Of a stretch of DNA of 64,000 nucleotides, positions 8,278 to 17,937 are shown piece by piece; positions within the stretch are counted from its first letter, which is position 1; each line of letters starts with the position of its first letter. The translations under genes were made by a program, and so were the position numbers. Below the pieces are notes generated by a model, which was not told the origin of the DNA, did no database searches, and saw nothing but the letters and a program-made list of their open reading frames with translations. The stretch covers positions 10,106,001-10,170,000 of the forward strand of contig NZ_CP102512.1 of NCBI RefSeq assembly GCF_024612015.1. Direction: 5' to 3'. This DNA is from Streptomyces sp. CA-210063 (lineage in GTDB: Bacteria; Actinomycetota; Actinomycetes; Streptomycetales; Streptomycetaceae).

Positions 8278-9065
8278 GCGGCGAGGGACTGACGGTCCGC
8301 GACCTGCGGGTGACGTTCGACGGCTTCAAGGCCGTCGACGGCGTGGACCTCGACATCCGCCCCGGCGACCTGCGCTTCCTCATCGGCCCGAACGGCGCCG
8401 GAAAGACCACGCTCGTCGACGCGGTCACCGGACTGGTGAAGTCCACCGGATCGGTCCGCTTCGCCGGCGAGGAGCTCATCGGCAAGCCGGTGCACCGGAT
8501 CGCCCGTCTGGGCATCGGCCGTACGTTCCAGACGGCCACGGTCTTCGAGGAGCTGACCGTCCTGCAGAACCTCGACATCGCGGCGGGCGCCGGACGCGGC
8601 CCGCTGACGATGCTCCGCCGCCGCAAGGGAGTGCCGGAGGCGGTGACCAAGGCACTGGAGACCACCGGCCTGACCGATCTGCGCGACCGTCCGGCGGGTG
8701 TGCTCGCGCACGGGCAGAAGCAGTGGCTGGAGATCGGCATGCTGCTCGTCCAGGACGTGAAGCTGCTGCTGCTCGACGAGCCCGTCGCCGGTATGAGCCA
8801 CGACGAGCGCGAGGCCACCGGCGAGCTGTTGCAACGCGTCGGCGAGGACCACACCGTCGTCGTCATCGAGCACGACATGGACTTCATGCGCTCCTTCGCC
8901 CGCAGCGTCACCGTCCTGCACGCCGGCAAGGTCCTCAGCGAGGGTTCCGTCACCGAGGTCCAGGCCGACGCCAAGGTCCAGGAGGTCTACCTCGGCCGCG
9001 CGTCCGAGCCCGAGCCCGCAGCCGAACCGGTCGCCGCTCCCGTCCCCGTCGCCGAGGAGGCGTGA
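8274..9065 (+). CDS. urtD: Urea ABC transporter ATPase UrtD
   Basis: A 263-residue LivG-type ATPase with Walker A GPNGAGKT (38-45), the variant signature LAHGQKQWLEIG that is typical of UrtD, and Walker B LLLLDEPVAGM followed by an EHDMDFMR switch. The ATG overlaps the urtC stop and follows AGGAGG within the urtC tail. The Ala/Pro/Glu-rich last 25 residues are a non-conserved tail. Confidence 0.93.
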   Translation: MSGEGLTVRDLRVTFDGFKAVDGVDLDIRPGDLRFLIGPNGAGKTTLVDAVTGLVKSTGSVRFAGEELIGKPVHRIARLGIGRTFQTATVFEELTVLQNLDIAAGAGRGPLTMLRRRKGVPEAVTKALETTGLTDLRDRPAGVLAHGQKQWLEIGMLLVQDVKLLLLDEPVAGMSHDEREATGELLQRVGEDHTVVVIEHDMDFMRSFARSVTVLHAGKVLSEGSVTEVQADAKVQEVYLGRASEPEPAAEPVAAPVPVAEEA

Positions 9066-9070
9066 CGCCC

Positions 9071-9763
9071 ATGCTGGAGATCAACTCCGTCCAGGCCGGA
9101 TACGACCGCACGACCGTGCTGCACGGCGTGACCGTCTCCGTCCCGAAGGACGGCGTCGGAGCCGTCCTCGGCCACAACGGCGCCGGCAAGAGCACCCTCC
9201 TGCGCGCCGCGATGGGCCTGCTCAAGCCGAAGAGCGGAACCGTCCTGCTGAACGGCGAGGACATCACGCACCTCGCCCCGCACCAGCGGGTGGCCAGGGG
9301 CATGGCGTACGTCCCCCAAGGGCAGCAGTCCTTCCCGCACCTCACCACCGCCGAGAACCTGCAACTCGTCGCCGACGGCCGCGCGGACGGCAAGGAGGCC
9401 GTCGCCGATGCCCTGGACCTCTTCCCTGTCCTGCGGGAGCTGTCCGGCCGCCGCGCCGGTCTCCTCTCCGGCGGCCAGCGCCAGCAACTCGCCATCGCGC
9501 GCGCCCTGATCACCCGGCCCAGGCTCCTCCTCCTCGACGAGCCGACCGAGGGCATCCAGCCCTCCGTCGTCGCCGAGATCGAGGAGAAGATCCTCGCCCT
9601 GACCCGCCGCGGCGGCCTCTCCGTCCTCCTCGTCGAACAGCACGTGGGCTTCGCCATGCGAGCGGCCGAGCGGTACTACGTCCTCGAAGCGGGACGGGTC
9701 ACCTCGTCGGGCGAGGGCGGTACGGGGGCCGAGCAGACCGTACGGGCGGCGCTCAGCGTCTGA
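9071..9763 (+). CDS. urtE: Urea ABC transporter ATPase UrtE
   Basis: A 230-residue LivF-type ATPase with Walker A GHNGAGKST, the Q-loop segment AYVPQGQQSFPHLTTAEN, signature LSGGQRQQLAIARAL and Walker B LLLLDEPTEGIQPS. The phrase DEPTEGIQPS is characteristic of UrtE. It begins five bases after urtD and is the last gene before a strong terminator, so urtABCDE is complete here. No urease genes are in the window. Confidence 0.93.
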   Translation: MLEINSVQAGYDRTTVLHGVTVSVPKDGVGAVLGHNGAGKSTLLRAAMGLLKPKSGTVLLNGEDITHLAPHQRVARGMAYVPQGQQSFPHLTTAENLQLVADGRADGKEAVADALDLFPVLRELSGRRAGLLSGGQRQQLAIARALITRPRLLLLDEPTEGIQPSVVAEIEEKILALTRRGGLSVLLVEQHVGFAMRAAERYYVLEAGRVTSSGEGGTGAEQTVRAALSV

Positions 9764-9823
9764 GGTCCGGGCACACCTGGGGGGCGGGCGCCTGTGCGCT
9801 CGCCCCCCGGGTGTGCCCGGACC
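9764..9823 (+). terminator. Strong hairpin terminator after urtE
   Basis: A 27-base arm (9764-9790) and its partner (9797-9823) pair fully with only two G-U wobbles around a six-base loop CCTGTG. It begins directly after the urtE stop. There is no clear T-run, as usual in Streptomyces. Confidence 0.85.
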
Positions 9824-10012
9824 GGGGATTTCGCTACAAGTTCCGAAATTATTCGGGGCGAGGGGCGCCACTTGGCCGAAACACATCGTCCATAGCGTCT
9901 ACACCAGTCGCACAGTCCCGATCGGCCCCCAGGGCTTCACGGGCTCAATAACGCGACTTTCCCCGGAAAACCCATCACTGGCTCAGCGCCTCCATGAGAC
10001 AGGAGCTCCCGC

Positions 10013-11314
10013 GTGCCCAACCTCTCCCGACGCGGTGCCCTACGGCTGACCGCGGCCATGGCTGTCAGTTGCGCTCTTCCCCTGGCGGCCTGTGGTCGCG
10101 GCGGTGACGACACCGCCGCGACCGCGAGCGCCCAGCCGATCGACGACTCCCCGGCCACCGGATCCCTCACCGTATGGGCCGCCCAGGGCGATGCCGACGT
10201 GCTCGACAAGGTCGTCAAGCCCTTCAGGACCGCCAACCCCGACCTCGACGTGAAGGTCACCCTGATCCCGAACGCCGAGTACTACACCAAGCTCCAGGCG
10301 GCGATCGCGGCGGGCAAGGGGCCCGATGTCGCCCAGTTCTTCCCCGAGTCGCAGGCGCAGTTCCTCGACCCGTCGATCCTCCGGGCCGTACCGGACGGCC
10401 TCGTCGACCCGGACGGCTTCTTCAAGAGCCTGTGGGACGCGGGCGTCGTCGATGACGTGGCCTACACCGTGCCCTGGTACGCCTACACGTACGCCCTCGT
10501 CTACCGCGCCGACCTGGCGAAGAAGGCAGGTGTCGAGGCGCCGGCCACCTGGGACGAGATGGTGCCGTTCTTCAAGGCCCTCCAGGGCGCCGGTGCCAAG
10601 CGCGGCCTGGGTGCCGACAACGGGTGGGACATCTTCAACGGCCAGGACGTCGCGATGTACGCCTGGCAGGCCGGCGGCTCGCTGCTCTCCTCCGACGGGA
10701 CATGGACACTCGACACGCCGGCGATGGTCGACGCGCTGAAGTACAACGCGTCGTTCTTCACCTCGGGCGCCGCCGACACCGCCACGCCCACCTTCCTCGA
10801 CGCGCAGCCGTACTTCGTGAGCGGCAAGACCGCCACGATGATCACCGGCCCGTGGGTGATCGGGCAGCTCGACACCGCCGCGAAGAAGGACGGCTGGACG
10901 GCGTCCCACGTAGCGACCGCACCCCTGCCGGCCGGGTCCTCGGGCAGCGTCTCCTTCTCCGCCGGCGGCAGCTGGGGCGTCCTCGCGGGCAGCGGCGACG
11001 CGGACGCGTCGTGGAAGCTCGTCCGGTACCTGTCGCAGCCGAGCACCCAGGTCGCTCAGTACCAGGCGTACAGCTCACTGCCCGCGGTCATCTCCGCCTG
11101 GGACGACCCCGCCGTCAAGGGCCAGCCGCTGCTCGACGCCTTCCTCACCCAGCTGAAGAACACCCGGACCTTTCCGCAGGTCAGCACCTGGCAGCAGGTC
11201 GCGACCCGGATCGGCAAGGAGACGGAAGCCGTGGTCAAGGGCACGGCGAGCGCCGAGAAGGCCGCCGCGAACATCCAGTCGTACGCCGAAAGCCTCGGCA
11301 CGGGGGCGAAGTGA
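10013..11314 (+). CDS. Carbohydrate ABC transporter substrate-binding lipoprotein
   Basis: The 433-residue protein starts at a GTG seven bases after AGGAG. It has twin Arg at residues 6-7 and a lipobox LAAC with Cys27. The body is a family 1 (MalE/UgpB-type) solute-binding fold with LTVWAAQGDADVLDKVVKPF near the start and KTATMITGPWVIGQLD near residue 270. It is the first gene of an operon running to 18908. The substrate is unknown; downstream enzymes suggest an esterified glycoside or nucleoside-like compound. Confidence 0.9.
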   Translation: MPNLSRRGALRLTAAMAVSCALPLAACGRGGDDTAATASAQPIDDSPATGSLTVWAAQGDADVLDKVVKPFRTANPDLDVKVTLIPNAEYYTKLQAAIAAGKGPDVAQFFPESQAQFLDPSILRAVPDGLVDPDGFFKSLWDAGVVDDVAYTVPWYAYTYALVYRADLAKKAGVEAPATWDEMVPFFKALQGAGAKRGLGADNGWDIFNGQDVAMYAWQAGGSLLSSDGTWTLDTPAMVDALKYNASFFTSGAADTATPTFLDAQPYFVSGKTATMITGPWVIGQLDTAAKKDGWTASHVATAPLPAGSSGSVSFSAGGSWGVLAGSGDADASWKLVRYLSQPSTQVAQYQAYSSLPAVISAWDDPAVKGQPLLDAFLTQLKNTRTFPQVSTWQQVATRIGKETEAVVKGTASAEKAAANIQSYAESLGTGAK

Positions 11315-11321
11315 GCCGCCC

Positions 11322-12227
11322 ATGACCACCACCACGCCTGTCGCGGGCACCCGGCGGCGCACCCGTCATACGGCCGTCGCCTGGCTGTTCCTCACGCCGT
11401 TCGCGATCGTGTTCCTGCTCTACACGGCCGTCCCCACCGTCGCCGCGCTCGGCTTCAGCCTCACCGACCTGCGGGGCACGGACCTCAGGCACCCGCTCGC
11501 GGTCGACTTCACCGGCCTGGACAACTTCGTCCGGCTGATGGAGGACGAGAGCTTCCTGCGCGACATCCTGAACACCGCCCTGTTCGTGGCCGTCGGCGTG
11601 CCGCTGACCATGGTGATCGGCTTCGCGCTGGCCGTCGTGCTGAACTCCGGCATTCGCCGGCTGCGCGGCACCTTCCGGACGCTCTTCTTCGCGCCGGTCG
11701 TCACCAACGTGGTGGCGGTCGCCCTGATCTGGCAGTACGCCTTCTACGCCGACGGCACCGTCAACAAGGCGCTCGGTGCCGTCGGCCTCGCCGGACCGAA
11801 CTGGCTGGACGACCCGAACCTCGCCATGCCCGTGGTCATCCTGCTCGGCGTGTGGCGCAACTTCGGCACCGCGATGGTGCTGTTCCTCGCCGGGCTGCAG
11901 GCCGTTCCTGACGACGTGTACGAGGCCGCCGCGCTCGACGGGGCGGGCCGGTGGCGGCAGTTGAGGCACATCACCCTGCCGCTGCTGCTGCCGACCACCC
12001 TGATGGTGTCGGTGCTGCTGACCGTCTTCTACCTCCAGGCCTTCGACGAGCCGTACCTGCTCACGGACGGCGGCCCGCTCGGCACCACCGAGTCCGTCGC
12101 GCTGTACACCTACCACCAGTTCGGGGCCGGCGAGTTCGGGATGTCCTCGGCCGCGTCCTTCGTGATGCTCGTCCTGGTGGCCCTGGTGAGTCTTGTCCAG
12201 TTCCGACTGCTGAGGTCCCGCGTATGA
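11322..12227 (+). CDS. ABC sugar permease (MalF/UgpA type)
   Basis: A 301-residue membrane protein with six predicted helices and the permease EAA loop EAAALDGAGRWRQLRHITLP near residues 200-219. It begins seven bases after the binding protein and overlaps the next permease by four bases. No dedicated ATPase is encoded in the operon, so it probably shares a general MsiK-type ATPase, as is usual for Streptomyces sugar importers. Confidence 0.9.
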   Translation: MTTTTPVAGTRRRTRHTAVAWLFLTPFAIVFLLYTAVPTVAALGFSLTDLRGTDLRHPLAVDFTGLDNFVRLMEDESFLRDILNTALFVAVGVPLTMVIGFALAVVLNSGIRRLRGTFRTLFFAPVVTNVVAVALIWQYAFYADGTVNKALGAVGLAGPNWLDDPNLAMPVVILLGVWRNFGTAMVLFLAGLQAVPDDVYEAAALDGAGRWRQLRHITLPLLLPTTLMVSVLLTVFYLQAFDEPYLLTDGGPLGTTESVALYTYHQFGAGEFGMSSAASFVMLVLVALVSLVQFRLLRSRV

Positions 12228-13105
12228 CCGCCGTCGCCGCCTTGCGGAACGCCGAAACAGCCACGAACCGGATCGCCGTGCCCCGCCGGTCCGTCGCCCG
12301 GCCGCTGCTGTACGCCGCGCTGGTGCTGTGCGCGCTGCTCACGACGCTCCCGTTCTTCTGGGTGGTCAGCGGCTCGCTGCGCGGCCTCGACGAGATCCGC
12401 TCCGACCCCGGCGCCTGGCTCCCGCAGCACGTCACCTTCGACAACTTCCTCCGGCTGTTCAGAACGGAGGGTTTCGGCCAGTTCATGGTCAACAGCCTTG
12501 TGGTCGCGGCCATCGTGGTGGCGGGCAACATCGTCGCGGCGTCGGCCGCCGGGTACGCGCTCGCCAAACTCGACTTCGCGGGCAAGAGGCTCGCGTTCGG
12601 CGCGGTCATGGCGGCGATGATGGTGCCGTTCACCGCGGTGTTCGTCACCCAGTTCGTGATCACCGTCGACCTCGGCCTGGCGGACACCCTGGCCGGTATC
12701 GCCCTGCCCAGCGTGGCCATGCCGATGTCCGTCTTCATCATGCGGCAGTACGCGGCGTCGATCCCCGACGAACTCCTCGAAGCGGCCCGGATCGACGGCG
12801 CGGGCGAGTTCCGGATCTTCTTCCGGATCTTTCTTCCGCTGGCGGGCCCCGCCGTCGCGACGATCACGATCATGTCGTTCCTCGCCTCGTGGAACCACTT
12901 CATCTGGCCGCTCATCGTCGCCCAGAGCATGTCCACCTACACGCTGCCGGTGGGCCTCGCCGCCACCAGCCAGGCGGCCGCCCACGTCACGGACTACGGC
13001 CTGCTGCTCGCCGGGGCGATCGTCGTGATGCTGCCGGTACTGCTGCTCTTCCTGTTCCTGCAGCGCTACTTCGTGCAGGGCATCTCCGGAACGGGAATGC
13101 GGTGA
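12224..13105 (+). CDS. ABC sugar permease (MalG/UgpE type)
   Basis: A 293-residue membrane protein with the EAA loop LLEAARIDGAGEFRIFFRIF near residues 187-206. The ATG overlaps the previous stop (ATGA). It pairs with the upstream permease to form the channel of the importer. It ends four bases into the esterase gene. Confidence 0.9.
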   Translation: MTAVAALRNAETATNRIAVPRRSVARPLLYAALVLCALLTTLPFFWVVSGSLRGLDEIRSDPGAWLPQHVTFDNFLRLFRTEGFGQFMVNSLVVAAIVVAGNIVAASAAGYALAKLDFAGKRLAFGAVMAAMMVPFTAVFVTQFVITVDLGLADTLAGIALPSVAMPMSVFIMRQYAASIPDELLEAARIDGAGEFRIFFRIFLPLAGPAVATITIMSFLASWNHFIWPLIVAQSMSTYTLPVGLAATSQAAAHVTDYGLLLAGAIVVMLPVLLLFLFLQRYFVQGISGTGMR

Positions 13106-14517
13106 CCGAGATGATGTCCCTTCACGCACCCGGAGAGCCGGACACCGTGCACGCTTCCGCGGGCACGATCGTCGGCCGGCGTGACGGCCGGACCCGGCGC
13201 TTCCTCGGCATTCCCTTCGCCCAACCCCCCACGGGCGCACGGCGGTTCGCCGCACCGGTCCCACGCGGCCGGTTCCGGCAGCCGTACGACGCGTCCCGGC
13301 ACGGCCCCACCTCCCAGCGCGTGCCCCTGTTCGCCACGACCACCGTGCCGGAACCGTCGGTTCCCGGCGACGACGTGCTGAACCTCGGCATCGTCGCCCC
13401 GGCCGCGGACGACGACCGCGGGCCCTTCCCGGTCCTGGTGTGGATCCACGGCGGCGGCTTCCTCGCGGGGAGCCCGGCCAGCCCCTGGTACGACGGGCGC
13501 GCCTTCGCCCGCGACGGCGTCGTCCGCGTCACCGTCGGCTACCGTCTCGGCGTCGACGGCTTCGCCGTACTGGACGACGTCCCCACCAACCTCGCGCTGC
13601 GGGACCTGCTGCTCGCCCTCGACTGGGTGCGCGACAACATCGCCGCCTTCGGCGGAGACCCGGACCGGGTCACCGTCGCCGGCCAGTCGGCCGGGGGAGC
13701 GGCGGTGCTCGCGCTGCTCTCCTCGCCCGCCCGCGACGGCCGCTTCCATCGCGCGGTCAGCCTGTCCGGAGGGTTCTTCGAAGCGCGCGCCGTACCTGAC
13801 TTCCTCGACCGACTCGCGCACGGACTCGACGTTCCCGCGACCCGCGCCGGATTCGGCGGGCCCTCCGTGGAGGAGCTCCAGCGGGCCGTGCTCGACCTGC
13901 GGGACGAGCGGGGCGACGACAGGCCCGTACTCGCCCCGTTCGTCGGCGACGACATCCTGCCCGTACCGGTCGCCGACGGACTCGCCGCGCACGGGCACGA
14001 CGTCCCCCTGCTGCTCGGGGCGACGGGGGACGAGTTCGACAGCGGCGCCGATTCCTCCGGGGACGGCCGCCGGGGAGGAACCCGCCGCACGGACACCCTG
14101 TTCCGCGCCGCGTGTCCGCGCGCCGCGGCCGCCCGTCGCGCCGCCCGCGCCGGCACCTGGCTGTACTCCTTCGAGTGGCCCTCGCCGGTGCTCGGCGGAG
14201 CCGCGCACTGCGTCGACCTCCCGTACTTCTTCGACGTACTCGACGCACCGGGAGTCGCCCGGGTGCTCGGCCCCAACCCGCCCCGGGAACTGGCCACTTC
14301 GATGCACGCCGACCTGGCCGCGTTCGTCCACGGCCGGGAACCGGGCTGGGCGAGAGCGACCGGCGCCCTCGGTGATCCGGCGCGCGAGTACGGCCGGCCC
14401 GGCGCGGCGCTCGTCGCCGACACCACGGGCGTGTTCGATCCCGTCGTACGGTCGGGGTCCGGGCCAGGGGCGGGGCCGAGGTCTGGGTCGGCGTCCGAGG
14501 CGGCGGGGGCGTGCTGA
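13102..14517 (+). CDS. Carboxylesterase family (type B) protein
   Basis: The 471-residue alpha/beta hydrolase has an oxyanion loop HGGG (116-119) and nucleophile elbow GQSAG with Ser196. The opening GRRDGRTRRFLGIPFAQPP is typical of type B carboxylesterases. The acid and His residues lie in the C-terminal half, where GDEFDSG and AHCVDLPYFFD match family positions. No signal peptide is present, so it acts inside the cell on the imported substrate. The GTG at 13102 overlaps the permease stop; ATGs at 13111 and 13114 are alternatives. A Gly/Ser-rich tail is nonconserved. Confidence 0.82.
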   Translation: MTEMMSLHAPGEPDTVHASAGTIVGRRDGRTRRFLGIPFAQPPTGARRFAAPVPRGRFRQPYDASRHGPTSQRVPLFATTTVPEPSVPGDDVLNLGIVAPAADDDRGPFPVLVWIHGGGFLAGSPASPWYDGRAFARDGVVRVTVGYRLGVDGFAVLDDVPTNLALRDLLLALDWVRDNIAAFGGDPDRVTVAGQSAGGAAVLALLSSPARDGRFHRAVSLSGGFFEARAVPDFLDRLAHGLDVPATRAGFGGPSVEELQRAVLDLRDERGDDRPVLAPFVGDDILPVPVADGLAAHGHDVPLLLGATGDEFDSGADSSGDGRRGGTRRTDTLFRAACPRAAAARRAARAGTWLYSFEWPSPVLGGAAHCVDLPYFFDVLDAPGVARVLGPNPPRELATSMHADLAAFVHGREPGWARATGALGDPAREYGRPGAALVADTTGVFDPVVRSGSGPGAGPRSGSASEAAGAC

Positions 14518-15656
14518 TGTCAGGGATGAACCAGAGTGCCGTCCGACGCGTCAACACCTCGGTCATCCTGCGCGCCCTGGCGGTGTCCGCCGGGCCGACG
14601 ACGCTGACCGCGCTCGCCGAGCAGGCCGGCCTGTCCCGCCGCACGATCGAACTCATCCTGGACTCGCTCGTCGAGGCCGGCTGGGTGGCGGAGCTGGACC
14701 GGGTGCCGGTCAGCGGCTCAGCCGGGCGCCCCGCCCGACGCTACGAACTGCGCGCCGAACACGCCCTGTTGGCGTCCGTGTACATCACCACCTCCGACGC
14801 GACGGCCGTTGTGGCCGACGTACGCGGCCGCATCCTCGGCCGGGCGCACGGGCCACTGCGCGCCTACCAGGATCCGCAGGTCACCCTCGACGACGCGGCG
14901 GCACTGGTCCTCCAGGCGCTCGACGACGCGGGTGGATCGGCGGACCGGCTGCGCGCCGGTGCGGTCGCGAGCGGCGGCGCGATCGACGACGAGGGAGTCG
15001 TACGGCGCCTGGTGCACACGACGCACTGGGAAGGCGTGCACCTGCCCGACGAGCTCAACCGGCGTATCCCGATGCCCTGGTTCGCGGACAACGACACCAA
15101 CCTCGGAGCTCTCGCGGAACGTTGGCGGGGCGTGGCCGACGACCACGACAACGTCGTCTGGGCGATCCTCGGCAACCGCACCGGTCTCGGCATCCTCATA
15201 CGAGGCGCCGTGCACCGAGGTCTCGACGGCGCGGCGGGCGAGATCGTCGAGGCCAGGTCGATACCGACGGCCTCGGTCGAGAACCACCCGGTGGCCTGGC
15301 TGAGCTCACCGGAACCGGCAGAGCGGGCCGTCGCCCTCGCCCGCTGCGAGGCCGCCCGGGCGGGCGAGCCGGCCGCCCTCGCGGAGGTCGACGCGTTCGT
15401 GGAGAACATCGCGTCGATCCTCACCTTCCTGTCGTGGACGGTCGCCCCCTCCCTCATCGTGCTCGGCGGCGGCCTGGAGGACGCGGCCGACCTGCTCCTG
15501 CCCCGGGTGCGGGAGGCGATGCTCGACGCCCGCGCCCCCGAGGCGGAGCTGCGGGCCACTCGCCTGGGCCGCGACGCGGCCCTGGTCGGCGCCGTCAAGC
15601 TGGCCCTCGACCGCATGGACACCGAACTGTTCGGCCCTCTCGTCCCCAGTCCGTGA
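14517..15656 (+). CDS. ROK-family transcriptional regulator
   Basis: The 379-residue protein has an N-terminal winged helix (about residues 10-60; TLTALAEQAGLSRRTIELIL) and a C-terminal ROK sugar-kinase fold with LGNRTGLGILIRGAVHRG and the DNDTNLGALAERW segment. The CxCGxxGC zinc motif of ROK kinases is missing, which suggests a sensor rather than an active kinase. The ATG overlaps the esterase stop (TGATG). It is embedded in the operon and probably senses the imported sugar or an early product to control the whole cluster. Confidence 0.85.
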   Translation: MSGMNQSAVRRVNTSVILRALAVSAGPTTLTALAEQAGLSRRTIELILDSLVEAGWVAELDRVPVSGSAGRPARRYELRAEHALLASVYITTSDATAVVADVRGRILGRAHGPLRAYQDPQVTLDDAAALVLQALDDAGGSADRLRAGAVASGGAIDDEGVVRRLVHTTHWEGVHLPDELNRRIPMPWFADNDTNLGALAERWRGVADDHDNVVWAILGNRTGLGILIRGAVHRGLDGAAGEIVEARSIPTASVENHPVAWLSSPEPAERAVALARCEAARAGEPAALAEVDAFVENIASILTFLSWTVAPSLIVLGGGLEDAADLLLPRVREAMLDARAPEAELRATRLGRDAALVGAVKLALDRMDTELFGPLVPSP

Positions 15657-15734
15657 CCACGACCGGAACCCCCGCCCCGACCCCCGACCGAGCGCCCCCA
15701 CATCCCCCCATGGCACAAGACATGGAGTCTCTCT

Positions 15735-17261
15735 GTGACCGACCTCCCCCGCACCGACGTCCTCATCGTGGGCAGCGGCATCATGGGATCCGTCGTGGCC
15801 CGACTGCTGCGGGACACCGACCCGGAGCTGCGCATCACGATGCTCGACGGCGGCACGGCCATCGGTGAGGCCCCCGGCCTGCATCTGCACGACCTGGACG
15901 ACCCGGCTCTCTGGGCGCGCTACAACGAACAGGTCGCCACCGGCATACAAGGCATGTACACGGGCGCCGAGGTGGTGCGCGAGGTGGCGGACAGCCTCAC
16001 CGGCGTCCCGCCCGGCATGGTCCACGCACTCGCCCTCGGCCACGACGCAGAGACGATGCCCGCGACCGCCCTCGCGTGGAACGCGGGCGGCATGGGCGTG
16101 CACTGGACCGCCGCGACCCCGTGGCCCGCCGGAGACGAGGTCTTCGACTTCGGCGACCCGGCCCGCTGGGCGACGGACCTCGACACCGCGCGCCGGGTGC
16201 TCGCGGTCACGCCCGCCGCGATCGGCCCGACCGAGGTCGGCCGGATCGTGCTCGACGTACTGCACCGCCGCTACGACGCCGCCGGACCGGCCGGGCGACA
16301 GCCTCAGCCGATGCCCATGGCCGTCACCGCGACACCATCGGGCTCCCTGCCCCGCACCGCCCCGGGAACGATATTCCCCCCGATCGCGACCGGCGGCGAC
16401 CCGGCCTTCACGCTGCTCACCGGCACCCTCGCGACCTCCCTCGTCGTCTGCGGAGACCGGATCGCGGGCGCCCGGCTGCGCCGCGTCGCCGACGGAGCCG
16501 CGACGGAACTCCTCGCGGACGCCGTGATCGTGTGCGCCGACGCGCTGCGCACCCCGCAACTGCTGTTCGCCTCGGGCATCCGCCCCCCGGCGCTCGGCCG
16601 CCACCTCAACGAGCACGCGTTCGTCACCGCCCGGGTGCTGCTCGACCTCGACCGGTACCGCCTCGACCTCGACGCGCTCCCGCTGACGCGTCCGGGCGAG
16701 TTCTGCACGGACTCGCTCTGGCTGCCGTCGAACGGGGCGGCGCAGCCGTTCCACGGCCAGATCATGAACCGCACGTACGTCGATGACGAAGGCCGCCCCC
16801 TCGCGCACTCCGTGGGCCTGTCGCTGTACGCCCCCGTCGAATCGCGCCCCGAGAACCGGCTCGTGTTCTCGGAGACCGAGACCGACCTCGCCGGAATGCC
16901 GCGGATCCGCGTGGAGTTCGGCTACTCCGACGCCGACCGGGCGCTGATCCGGCGGGCACTCGACGAGGTCCGGTCGATCGCCGAGGAGTTCGGCCCGTTC
17001 GACCCCGCGACCGAACGGGCCCTGCTCCCGCCCGGCTCGTCACTGCACCAGACCGGCACCGTCCGGTCCGGCGCCACCGACGACGGCAGCAGCGTGTGCG
17101 ATCCGGACGGCCGGGTGTGGGGCTTCGACAACCTGTACCTGGCCGGCAACGGAGTGATCCCCACCGCGATGGCCGCCAACGTCACCCTGACGGGTGCGGT
17201 GACCGCCGTGCGGGCGGCCAGAGCCGTGGCCGCGCGCAACACTGCCCTCGCCACCCGCTGA
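15735..17261 (+). CDS. Pyranose-oxidase-like GMC oxidoreductase
   Basis: A 508-residue flavoenzyme starting at a GTG after GGAG. It has the FAD motif GSGIMGSVVARLL (13-25) and GGMGVHWTAATPWP (118-131). This equals the GGMSTHW motif of pyranose oxidases, where the His (here His123) carries covalent FAD. The C-terminal block LHQTGTVRSG...GFDNLYLAGNGVIPTAM...NVTLT supplies the His/Asn active-site pair. The family includes pyranose 2-oxidase and the bacterial glycoside 3-oxidases that start C- or O-glycoside cleavage. No signal peptide is present, so the substrate is cytoplasmic. The identity of the sugar is unknown. Confidence 0.8.
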   Translation: MTDLPRTDVLIVGSGIMGSVVARLLRDTDPELRITMLDGGTAIGEAPGLHLHDLDDPALWARYNEQVATGIQGMYTGAEVVREVADSLTGVPPGMVHALALGHDAETMPATALAWNAGGMGVHWTAATPWPAGDEVFDFGDPARWATDLDTARRVLAVTPAAIGPTEVGRIVLDVLHRRYDAAGPAGRQPQPMPMAVTATPSGSLPRTAPGTIFPPIATGGDPAFTLLTGTLATSLVVCGDRIAGARLRRVADGAATELLADAVIVCADALRTPQLLFASGIRPPALGRHLNEHAFVTARVLLDLDRYRLDLDALPLTRPGEFCTDSLWLPSNGAAQPFHGQIMNRTYVDDEGRPLAHSVGLSLYAPVESRPENRLVFSETETDLAGMPRIRVEFGYSDADRALIRRALDEVRSIAEEFGPFDPATERALLPPGSSLHQTGTVRSGATDDGSSVCDPDGRVWGFDNLYLAGNGVIPTAMAANVTLTGAVTAVRAARAVAARNTALATR

Positions 17262-17325
17262 GCCCACCCAGCCCCCAGCCCCCAGCCCGCCGCGACCGCC
17301 GAGCCCACCGAGAGGAATCCCGACG

Positions 17326-17937
17326 ATGATCGAGATCGCGAAGGAATACCGCGTATCACTGCCGGCCTGGATCGACGACGCGCTGGCCGACGTGCCCGCC
17401 GTCATCGCCGACCGCGAGGACCGCATGCGCCTCGTGCACCGACTCGCCGACCGCAACTGGCGGGAGGGCGACGGCGGCCCGTTCGCGGCGGTCGTCGCCG
17501 AGCAGGACAGCGGCCGCATCGTCTCCGTCGGCGTGAACGTCGTACTCGCCACCGGCGTCTCCAGCGCACACGCCGAGGTCGTCGCGCTCGGCCTGGCCCA
17601 GCAGGCGGCCGGCGACTGGGATCTCGGCGGCAAGGGCATGCCGACCCACGAACTCGTCGTGAACTGGCGCCCGTGTGTCCAGTGCTACGGCGCGGCCATG
17701 TGGTCCGGGGTACGCGGCCTCGTGGTCGCCGGCGAGGGCCCGGAACTGGAGGAGATCACCACGTTCGACGAGGGCCCCCTCGGCGAGGACTGGGCCGAGC
17801 AGTTCGAGGCCCGTGGCATCAAGGTCGTGAAGGACGTGCTCCGGGACGAGGCGCTCGCCGTGTTCCGTGACTACCGGGAGGCCATCGACTCCGCCGACGA
17901 CATCGTCGTCTACAACGCCCGTGGCGGCGCCGAATGA
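17326..17937 (+). CDS. Zinc-dependent nucleoside/guanine-type deaminase
   Basis: A 203-residue cytidine/deoxycytidylate deaminase-fold protein. Zinc ligands are His82 in SSAHAEVVAL, with proton shuttle Glu84, and Cys117 and Cys120 in RPCVQC. It resembles guanine deaminase and TadA-like enzymes in layout, but the N-terminal 45 residues and the FDEGPLGEDWAEQF insert are unusual. It follows the GMC oxidase by 64 bases with an AGAGGAA ribosome site and overlaps the next gene by ATGA. Its presence in a sugar-oxidation operon suggests the substrate or an intermediate carries an amine or nucleobase. Confidence 0.78.
   Translation: MIEIAKEYRVSLPAWIDDALADVPAVIADREDRMRLVHRLADRNWREGDGGPFAAVVAEQDSGRIVSVGVNVVLATGVSSAHAEVVALGLAQQAAGDWDLGGKGMPTHELVVNWRPCVQCYGAAMWSGVRGLVVAGEGPELEEITTFDEGPLGEDWAEQFEARGIKVVKDVLRDEALAVFRDYREAIDSADDIVVYNARGGAE

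Noticed and set aside
9843..9856. Palindrome CCGAAATTATTCGG before the sugar ABC operon, considered as a ROK operator.
   Set aside because: The arms are only five bases and no second copy was found.
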